A stretch of DNA of 64,000 bases from Physcia stellaris (lineage: Eukaryota > Ascomycota > Lecanoromycetes > Caliciales > Physciaceae), in the NCBI GenBank assembly GCA_018902385.1, contig JABSSW010000042.1:310001-374000 (forward strand), read 5' to 3'. The position numbers and the translations under genes are program-made. Positions 55,995-64,000 of this stretch are shown one piece after another (position 1 is the stretch's first letter; the number at the start of each line of letters is the position of its first letter). The notes beneath the pieces were generated by a model. The model did no database searches and was not told where the DNA came from. It was given only the letters and a program-made list of their open reading frames with translations.

Positions 55995-57125
55995 ATGACA
56001 ACGACACACGCTCTGTCCGGCATCTGGGAACCCAACCGCCTCGAGCACATGTACTACGGACCATCATCAGTCGAGAAACATCTTTCCTCCTCCCTGCCTT
56101 CTTCGAGCTCCAAAGCCTTCATCATCACTGGCTCGTCACTCGCGACCAAGACACCTCTGGTTGGCCAGGTGGAAAAGATCCTGGGGCCGCAACATCATGC
56201 GGGAACATTCTCAAACATCAAGCAACATGCGCCGGTAGCGCAATTGGATGAAGCTACGGACGCAGTCGCCAAGGACCCTGCCATCGACACGCTGGTGAGT
56301 GTGGGTGGTGGTAGCCCCATCGACTCCGCCAAAGCCATCTCCTACCGGACACATGAGAAGACCGGCAAATTCCTGTACCACATCGCCATTCCAACGACGC
56401 TTAGCGCGGCTGAATGTACATACGGAGCTGGGTATACAAATGAGGATGGCATCAAGACAGGTATCGGGCATCCTCAATTGGCCCCTCATGTCATCATCTA
56501 CGATGCAAGGTTTGGAGCAGAAACACCGCAAAAGTTATGGTTATCCACCGCCATTCGATCGCTAGACCACGCCGTCGAGCTGATGTATCATCCGACGGCA
56601 GCAGAAGTACCAGCAAAAACCATGGCCCTCGCGGCTATCGAAGGACTGTTCACACACCTCCCAAAGTCGAAAGAGAACCCTAAGAACGAAGACCACATCA
56701 CCAAGCTTCAGCTCGCTTCATTTAATTCCCTCTTTGCACTTGGAACAGGCATCAACAAGGGACTGGGCTTGAGTCATAGCCTAGGGTACGCGCTGGGTTC
56801 ACCATACGGCATCCCGCATGGAATCACGTCCTGTTTGACGCTTGCCGGCGTTGTTCGCCTCAAGTCTCGGAATCCCGACGACGCGACGCAGCTGGCAAGA
56901 ATATTACCCTTCATTGGGCAGACCCGAACTGGAGATGACGAAGCAGATGCGATAAAGGTTGGGGATGCCATTGACCAGCTTGTGAACGAGCTGGGCTTGA
57001 CAAGCACACTGAAACAATACGGTGTTGGCGAAGATCAGGTGGCGAAGATTGCAAAGACTGCTACCAAGTCGGAAGAAGGTGAGCTGTATGACAAGGTCTC
57101 ATCGCTGGTACGAAGTATGTTGTAA
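55995..57125 (+). CDS. Maleylacetate reductase (iron-type alcohol dehydrogenase family)
   Basis: Intronless, 376 residues, the usual length. The cofactor segment V-G-G-G-S-P-I-D-S-A-K (residues 103-113), P-T-T-L-S-A-A-E-C-T, and histidines at D-H192-A-V-E, L-S-H261-S-L-G and I-P-H275-G-I align with the maleylacetate reductase branch of the Fe-ADH superfamily. It reduces maleylacetate to 3-oxoadipate with NAD(P)H, the last ring-derived step of hydroxyquinol/resorcinol breakdown. No hydroxyquinol dioxygenase or hydroxylase is next to it in the window, so it either works with distant genes or has been recruited elsewhere. No targeting signal seen. Confidence 0.88.
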   Translation: MTTTHALSGIWEPNRLEHMYYGPSSVEKHLSSSLPSSSSKAFIITGSSLATKTPLVGQVEKILGPQHHAGTFSNIKQHAPVAQLDEATDAVAKDPAIDTLVSVGGGSPIDSAKAISYRTHEKTGKFLYHIAIPTTLSAAECTYGAGYTNEDGIKTGIGHPQLAPHVIIYDARFGAETPQKLWLSTAIRSLDHAVELMYHPTAAEVPAKTMALAAIEGLFTHLPKSKENPKNEDHITKLQLASFNSLFALGTGINKGLGLSHSLGYALGSPYGIPHGITSCLTLAGVVRLKSRNPDDATQLARILPFIGQTRTGDDEADAIKVGDAIDQLVNELGLTSTLKQYGVGEDQVAKIAKTATKSEEGELYDKVSSLVRSML

Positions 57126-58433
57126 AATGTGCAAAAATTCCCAATGACTCTTTCCTATGAAATCTTTTTGTTCCGTCATTCAATGTCTGCCTGAAGCCCA
57201 ATGTAGAGAACTGTCCGGATGCCAGGTGAATCCTGCCGAAGGCCATCAGTGTCTTCATCTCAAGGCGAGCCATGCCGAGAGAGCGGGGTTAATGCTGCAA
57301 GGTTGCGTATGCTTCTGGTTTATTTTCAGGATACGTAGATTCTCATTACGTACATGTAGTAAGAGGTGGATGCGTAACCTTTCATGCCGTTCTTTCCGAT
57401 TTTGGATGCGTCACACTTCGAGGATGTCAATGGAGTACCCTTGCATGTTAGGTCAGTGGGGCAAGCTGTTCAAGATGTACTCGTATGAACTTCAAAATAC
57501 CAGAGTTACTTTACTCTCAGCATCCTAGAGGTCAATTCGAATCGGCGATCCCGCATCCTGCATACCGTTAGCCCTAAACTTCTCCGCAATTCGCTTGTTT
57601 AGCACATCCGCTGCGGCCCCGGGATCTAGCCCCCTCTTCAGTCTTCTCCATCATTGGCGAATGCCAATTGACTTTCCCATCATCTCATCTTCTTCCTCAC
57701 AGTCCGACCAAGCCCCGCAATATAAATCCTGTACTCAATTGACGCGGCAAGTCGCTTCCATGAGACACTTGTATACGACTATGTAGTCTATGTGTATTGC
57801 TATCGATCCCAGTTCATTCGTGTAATTTCTACGAGAGTGCGGTGCCTTTCACATCTTCCCAAATATTGATGCGGGGTAACGGTTCTCTACTACCAGCTCT
57901 CTCCTGGCATTGGACGCTTCTAGGAATGTGGTGTGGTACCCAGTCGGGCGGTGTTGCCTCTGTCATGGTCAACGCCGCCTGTCAAGCTGCGCGAACTCAA
58001 AATCCCGTGCCAATGATCTGCATTGCTCGCCCCTTTTGCCTGCCCTTTGCCAGTGCAGTCCTTCTTCTCTGCATACCAAGTCCTGTTTCTCCATATCGAT
58101 TGGCACTTGACGTGTCAAGGATCCCAAACAAGGTGGGGTAAAGACCCAGAGTAGGGAGATCGAGATGAGTGACCATCCTGGTCCTGGTCGAACATGCCTT
58201 CTGTTCCTTTAGGCGGTTGACCAACAGGTGAATGGCGGACACCAGAAAGGAAAAGTAAAGGAGAGGAGATCCCCTATTCTTCTTCCGTATTACCGAGTGC
58301 GGGGAGTCCAGACGGTTGCAAAAAATATATGAAGCAGTTTCATGCCAGAAAAGGATAATCTTACATACCAGCTGTCGCTGCTTGTAAGCTCTTGCACTCG
58401 ACAACAGGTCGGAGGCTTCGATTTTTAGCAATC
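57126..58433. other. Intergenic; promoter of alcohol oxidase
   Basis: No supported gene. A TATA-like AAAAAATATATGAAG lies near 58318-58333, about 105 bp before the alcohol oxidase ATG. Confidence 0.4.
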
Positions 58434-60985
58434 ATGACAATCCCGGAGGAGGTCGATATTATTGTGTGCGGAGGTGAGCACCCTTATATTCGATCACTGT
58501 TCTTCATACTGATACATTCGAATAGGTGGATCGGCAGGATGCGTCGTTGCAGGCCGTCTGGCCAATCTCGACAGAAACCTCACAGTTCTTCTTATCGAGG
58601 GCGGCGAGAACAATCTGAATAATCCATGGGTATATCGGTAGGCAGCATACATATCCCAATATGACAGGCGACTCAGTATTATCAAGGCCGGGTATCTACC
58701 CGAAGAACATGAAGCTGGACTCGAAGACTGCTTCGTTCTACCACTCGAAACCATCCAAATGGTTAGCGGGGCGAAAGGCTATCGTACCGTGTGCAAATAT
58801 CCTCGGAGGCGGATCGAGCATCAACTTTGTGAGCGCCTTCCACTCCATAGCAATGGCTCTGCGTGCTGACAAAACGCAGATGATGTACACCCGTGCTTCA
58901 GCCTCAGACTATGATGATTTCCAATCCAAGGGTTGGACCACCAAAGAGCTTCTTCCCTTGATGAGGAAACATGAGACCTACCAGCGTGCTTGCAACAACC
59001 GAGACATTCACGGGTTCGAGGGCCCAATCAAGGTCTCCTTTGGCAATTACACCTATCCTATTGCTCAAGATTTCCTTCGAGCTGCCGAGTCTCAGGATAT
59101 TCCCATTACGGACGATCTTCAAGACCTCGTTACGGGTCATGGGGCTGAACATTGGCTGAAGTGGATCAACAGAGATACTGGCCGCCGAAGCGACTCGGCT
59201 CATGCCTATATACACTCCACAATGAGGTACAATGGCAATGTTGTTTCGCCTGTTGAAGTCAGCTGACAGGACTGCCTTAGGAATCACGGGAACCTCTACC
59301 TTATGTGCAACACCAAGATCGACAAAGTTGTACTGGAGGGAGACAAAGCCACTGCAGTTCAAGTCGTTCCCATGAAGCCCCTCCACCCCCAGGAACAGAA
59401 GAAGCGAATCATCAAAGCTCGCAAGCAGATTGTAATCTCATGCGGAACCCTTAGTAGCCCGTTAGTGCTTCAGCGATCTGGCATCGGAGACCCCCAGAAG
59501 TTGAAGGCTATTGGTGTTGAACCTAAGGTGGACCTCCCGGGTGTTGGTCTAAACTTCCAGGATCACTACCTCACCTTCTCGGTTTACCGCGCCAAGCCGG
59601 ACACGGAGAGCTTCGACGACTTCTTGCGCGGTGATCCTGAGACCCAGAAGAAGGTTTTTGAACAGTGGAATGTGAATGGTACCGGGCCATTAGCTACCAA
59701 TGGCATCGAAGCCGGCGTGAAAATCCGGCCTACACAGGATGAGCTCAAGCAGGATTATATGAAGGAATTCCGTTCTGGATGGGAGAGCTACTTTGCTAAG
59801 AAACCTGACAAGCCTGTTATGCACTACTCCGTCATCTCGGGGTAAGCATTGCCGCCATCAATTCCTCTTGCTCCACTAATTTTTCACACTAGCTTCTTCG
59901 GAGATCACATGCTCGTCCCGCAAGGCAAATTTTTCAGCATGTTCCATTTCCTCGAATACCCATTTTCTCGCGGTTCTACCCATATCGTCTCTCCAGACCC
60001 ATATGAAGCTCCAGACTTCGATGCGGGCTTCATGAACGATGAGCGTGATATGGCGCCTATGGTTTGGGGCTACATCAAATCTCGTGAGACGGCTCGCAGG
60101 ATGGACGCGTATGCCGGGGAAGTCACTGGGATGCATCCGTGCGTTGTCCTTACCCTCTCTTCTTTATGCAAACTACATATCCCCTCTACTTATAAAAGGT
60201 CAACGCGCTGTTGTCTAACATGGGTACCACATCACAGATTCTATGCCTACGAGTCGCCCGCCGCAGCCCAAGACCTTGACCTCAAAGACACCAAAACCTA
60301 CGGCGGCCCCAATCACCTCAGCGCCGGCATTCAGCACGGTAGCTGGAGCATCCAAAGCAAACCTGGAAAACCACCAAAGCCGAATTTCGTCACCAGTAGC
60401 CAAACGGAGAATATCAGGGATGATCTTAGTTATAGCGAAAATGACATCAAGGCGATTGAGGAGTGGGTTAAGAGGCATGTGGAGACTACGTGGCACAGTA
60501 CGTCCCATCCTTCTTCCTTGCCGTCTTCTCCAGTCTTGTATTACGGCCTTCCTGATCAACTTCGCCGTCTCTAAGCTGTAAATTCTGCGAAGAGTATACT
60601 GATGAGGGAAACAGGTCTGGGGACATGTTCAATGGCCCCTCGCAACGGCAACTCCATTGTCAAACAGGGCGTCCTCGACGAGCGCCTAAATGTCCACGGC
60701 ACGAAAAACTTGAAGTGCGCGGACTTGAGTATCTGCCCTGATAATGTGGGATGTAATACGTACAGCACGGCGCTTTTGATAGGCGAGAAGGCGGCGATGC
60801 TGGTGGCGGAGGACTTGGGGTATAGTGGGAAGGATTTGGAGATGAAAGTCCCGTAAGTCATTCTTTCTGAGACATTTCTCCACTAGAGCGGACGATTGGT
60901 GAGGCTCGGAGTAGTGCTGACGTCTACCTTGAACAGGGTGTGGCACCAAGGGACGTACGAGACAACAGGACAGGCACGCCTGTAG
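58434..60985 (+). CDS. Peroxisomal alcohol (methanol-type) oxidase, GMC family
   Basis: Nine exons: 58434-58473, 58526-58637, 58687-58828, 58880-59226, 59281-59841, 59893-60138, 60238-60497, 60615-60852 and 60937-60985. They give 664 residues, matching yeast and fungal alcohol oxidases (about 663). The FAD turn V-C-G-G-G-S-A-G-C (about 11-19) is split by intron 1. G-G-G-S-S-I-N-F and the active-site W-H-S-L-G-T-C-S-M-A-P-R are present, and the C-terminal N-V-G-C-N-T-Y-S-T-A carries the second catalytic residue. The short last exon adds G-Q-A-R-L, and the final tripeptide ARL is a PTS1-type peroxisomal signal (known enzymes end in ARF). It oxidises short-chain primary alcohols to aldehydes, producing H2O2. 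Without the last exon the protein would lose the targeting signal. Confidence 0.93.
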
Positions 60986-61436
60986 GGTAAGTGTCGATGG
61001 TCTTGGCAAGCGAGCTTGTACAGAAGGTGTATCCTAGTACAGGTAGCTGAAGCTGTTTGAGAAAATCTACTCCTGGCAAGGTCACATGTATGCAGACTTC
61101 ATGAACGATCAAGGGGCACCTGCGAGTACATAATCCCAATCTCTTATCTTTTATCTCTTGGCGTAAAGATCACGCTAGATGACCTCATCCCGTGGATCCT
61201 TGTCATCAACAAAACGCGTCTCCCTCTAATTTTCTAAACCCACAACGCCATTAATTACTCACATAATGCGATAATGTCCAACAACATTGTGTCCACTTTT
61301 TCCAGATCTGTCTTCCTCCGCATGATCTGAAAGTCTTCTCTCCTATCTTCTTGATTATATGGTCTCGAAAAGCCTTATATCGCAGTACGAGATCTAATCG
61401 TCTAACTTCAAACCGTTCTTGAAGACTTATCGAGCC
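60986..61436. other. Intergenic, nothing seen
   Basis: Short spacer between alcohol oxidase and the LRR gene. No feature beyond a probable 3'UTR and leader. Confidence 0.4.
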
Positions 61437-63274
61437 ATGTCCAGCCATATCCCCGTTGCAGGCCTACCATTGCAGGAAACCGAAGGGGATTACCATCTGC
61501 CTTCGTGGCGCAATCTCAACGATCAAGCTATCCTGAACAATGACAATAGAGAAATCAACAAAAAGCGCGACCTTGACGACTTTCTAGCTACCTCTAGCGA
61601 CCCACCTTTGTTCTCTAGCGACGACGTCCCGTCTGCGGCAGAGAATTACATACAGCCTAGGATGAAGCGGCAAAGGAAAGGTCCATGGTGGAGCCGCTCT
61701 CAAGCTATTCAGTCGTCACATCGTCGGAAAAGAGGAGGGTTTACCCGTAATATTGACAGTGCTGTTTGGATGGGCAGCGATGCGACCGAGGAGTCGGTTG
61801 ATTCAGAGGGTACACCCACGGAGGAAGTCATTTGCCAGCAAGAGGTGGTTGATACTGGGATGCCAATGGAGGACGAAACTGCTGCTTTCGATCGAAGCGA
61901 GCCATCGCAAGAACATGGGTGCTTCGAATTAGCCATGAAGTACATAGAGGTAGGTGCTCCCGACCCACCCCTTCTGCTCTGCCTTCAACCTCTCAAGTAC
62001 AGCATTATCCATCTACCCAGAGACGCCATAAGTTGCGGCTACCTACCTGCAAATTGAAGAGCTGACACTTCTCGTATCTGCAGGATCCTGGATTACGGAG
62101 CGGTCCGGTCTTTCCTTACTGGGTACAGCAGCCGGATGACTTAGAGGCATACCATGAGGCCCAAGGAATCGCGTCTAAAAGGGTCGAGCAAGTTCTCGAG
62201 ACAGGTGAAAAGGATTTGGATCTATCGTACGTATGCACTCAACTAGCATAGGCCAAATCCTTTCTTTAAACGCCACTCATTACTATAATACTTTGTTCTA
62301 ACATCCTACGTAGGTCTCTCAACCTAAAGATCCTCCAATCGTTGACCCTTCGGCCGTTGCAGTATTTAACTCGACCACTACGACACGATACTCGACGTTC
62401 TCACTGTCCTGTCAGCGAAGCCTACTTTGAAGAGCTTGCACAGCCACTTGAACTTAATCTGTCTCACAACCAGCTTGAAGAGATACCTGAAGAGGTCTAC
62501 AACCTAACCAACCTCGAATTCCTGAGCGTGCGGGCCAACGACATAACCGAGATACTACCTTCAATCTCGAGACTCCGTCAAATGACCAGTTTAAGTGTTG
62601 GGAGTAACAAACTCAGATGGCTTCCTGGTGAACTAATCGGCCTTATGTCTACAAACTTAGAGCGTGTGACAACTCACGGTAACCCGTTCATTCATCCCAT
62701 GCTATCGGTAGGGTCAGATCGGGAAGAACGAGACTTTACTTTTCCGTCGTGGTCCGGAAGGCCCCTGTGTAGATTCCGCTCAGAGACTGCATACCTCAAT
62801 ATCGATGGGACCTGTATTCCCGGCTGGGCACCTGCTCCGTCCCAAGTCGCTGAGAGCGTGCCCTCACAGAATGCAAATGGCCAAAGGCCCACCAGTGTAG
62901 GACCCGCAGCCGATGAGAAGAACCACATCCCATCACTGTTCGAGCTTAGCCTACGAGCATGCTACCACGCTCCAAACCTAGCTCAGCTGCCATTCCTGCT
63001 ACCACCAGCGTGTCCTCCTTCCATTCCTCGGCTACTGAAACATGCCTGGCGTGTCAGTATAGCTGGTGGCATGCAGTGTTCGATGTGTGCGAAGAATTAC
63101 CTAGTTCCAAGGACAGAATGGTTGGAATGGTGGCGCTGCCCTCAGATACCTAGCAGTACCTGGCCCGGAAACCCTCCCATACCTTTTATCAAGAAAGGGT
63201 GTAGCTGGGCTTGTGCACCGAAAGAAATTGATGGTACCGGGTCACAGGTCATAGGGTGGACAATACCGGAGTAA
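61437..63274 (+). CDS. Leucine-rich repeat protein
   Basis: Exons 61437-61949, 62084-62226 and 62314-63274 give 538 residues. The N-terminal third is acidic and disordered with a basic patch (M-K-R-Q-R-K-G-P-W-W, about residues 83-92). Typical-type LRRs occupy about residues 255-330 (L-E-L-N-L-S-H-N-Q-L-E-E-I-P, L-E-F-L-S-V-R-A-N-D-I, L-S-V-G-S-N-K-L-R-W-L-P). They are followed by a S-L-F-E-L-S-L-R-A-C element and a cysteine pair C-S-M-C with a later C-S-W-A-C, suggesting a small metal site near the end. LRR plus S-L-F-E-L-S-L proteins are conserved across filamentous fungi, but I know no defined function. It converges on the RNase H gene with an 80-bp gap. Confidence 0.85.
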
Positions 63275-63354
63275 TATTTTTCTAAACATGCAGGCTATCT
63301 TCGTTTCACGGTGCTCAAACCCTGTTCAAGCCTTTCCCTCTCGCTCATCGATGT

Positions 63355-64000
63355 TCAGGCGGCGTCAAACGCAGCGTTGACCAGAGCATTAGCGTCCGCG
63401 TTCTGTTCCCTAGGAACATGCCAGAAGAGAACACATATGCCGGCGTCCTCCAGACGACCAATCAAGTCATCCACCTCACGAAAAAGAGCTGCATTGGTGA
63501 CCGGCTGACCTCGAGCATTCAGGTACCCAGTTCTCTTCCACTTGAAGATCCACTCCGTCATGCCCTTCACGACATACTCAGAGTCCGCCCTAATAATCAC
63601 CGTTTGACGTGGTAGCTCCACTTCATGTATCTCATCCAAGAAAATAAGAACCTTTAACGCAGCCTTGCACGCCTCTAACTCGGCTTTCTGGTTCGTGGCT
63701 GGTCCGTCGAGACGCTGCGAGACGTTGAGAACCGTTTTACCGAAGTGGACACCGATTGCGGATCGAGCTTCAGGCTTCCCACTATCACGACATCCGCCAT
63801 CAATGGAGACCACTTGCGCCGAAGAATAGTGTGAGCCACAGCACGGACAGGAATAGCCTTGAACGGGATATTGCATAACGTCGATGCAGAAGCCCATGGT
63901 TTCCCTGTGTATAATCTCGGGGTTGAAGTCCGCCGGGTAGAACTTGGAGGGGATGAAGCGACGGGAAGCTATCAAAGCACGGCGCCCACGGCGCCTCTCG
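63355..64000 (-). CDS. RNase H-domain protein, 5' end outside window
   Basis: The frame runs open through the right edge, so the start and N-terminus are missing; about 215 residues are visible. A C-P-C-C motif precedes the RNase H fold. Acidic residues for two-metal catalysis are in order: D in S-I-D-G-G, E in K-A-E-L-E-A, D in R-A-D-S-E-Y-V, and D in N-A-D-A-N-A-L. The H-V-P-R-E-Q-N-A-D element is the usual RNase H1 end. It could cleave RNA in RNA-DNA hybrids. A retroelement origin is possible, but no reverse transcriptase is seen here and the gene ends cleanly, so a stand-alone fungal gene is more likely. Confidence 0.82.
   Translation of the reverse strand, partial: ERRRGRRALIASRRFIPSKFYPADFNPEIIHRETMGFCIDVMQYPVQGYSCPCCGSHYSSAQVVSIDGGCRDSGKPEARSAIGVHFGKTVLNVSQRLDGPATNQKAELEACKAALKVLIFLDEIHEVELPRQTVIIRADSEYVVKGMTEWIFKWKRTGYLNARGQPVTNAALFREVDDLIGRLEDAGICVLFWHVPREQNADANALVNAAFDAA

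Noticed and set aside
63355-64000. Retrotransposon RNase H
   Set aside because: No reverse transcriptase, integrase or LTR in the visible sequence; the domain ends cleanly like a stand-alone RNase H.

Overview
The window is nuclear DNA of a filamentous ascomycete (Pezizomycotina). The evidence is many protein genes broken by short GT-AG introns (about 45-80 nt), a Zn2Cys6 regulator, two NRPS-like adenylate-forming reductases, GMC oxidoreductases, F-box proteins, and a GPI-anchored-type aspartic protease. I cannot fix class or genus from sequence alone. All exon borders were read by eye from splice signals, reading phase and protein-family continuity.

Region 1 (1-14 kb) is gene-poor and repeat-rich. 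It carries three intact members and one decayed relic of a cysteine/histidine-rich protein family I cannot match to a named family. Each member has a long Pro/Ser/Thr-rich N-terminus and a C-terminal block with a C-x-C...GH-x-C half and a CCCH-type finger ending in GHD. The same region holds tandem duplications, an F-box-like remnant, a truncated spliced ORF and a decayed oxidoreductase.

Region 2 (14.5-25 kb) has a small F-box/LPxELR protein, a secreted aspartic protease with a repeat-built stalk, an APC-family permease and a small secreted protein.

Region 3 (25.6-51 kb) looks like a biosynthetic gene cluster. Its genes are adenylate-forming reductase 1 (A-PCP-R, minus), an aldo-keto reductase, adenylate-forming reductase 2 (plus), a secreted GMC oxidoreductase, a Zn2Cys6 activator, a zinc alcohol dehydrogenase and an alpha/beta hydrolase. 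It ends at a rearrangement where a GMC oxidoreductase without its 5' end lies head-to-head with the last piece (KR tail plus ACP) of a highly reducing polyketide synthase. The inferred chemistry is carboxylic acid activation, reductive release as aldehyde, then further reduction or oxidation. The palindrome TCCGGA recurs upstream of several of these genes.

Region 4 (53-64 kb) holds a 500-residue F-box protein, a maleylacetate reductase, a nine-exon peroxisomal alcohol oxidase ending in ARL, a leucine-rich-repeat protein, and a partial RNase H-domain gene running off the window. No tRNA, rRNA, CRISPR array or intact transposon was found.
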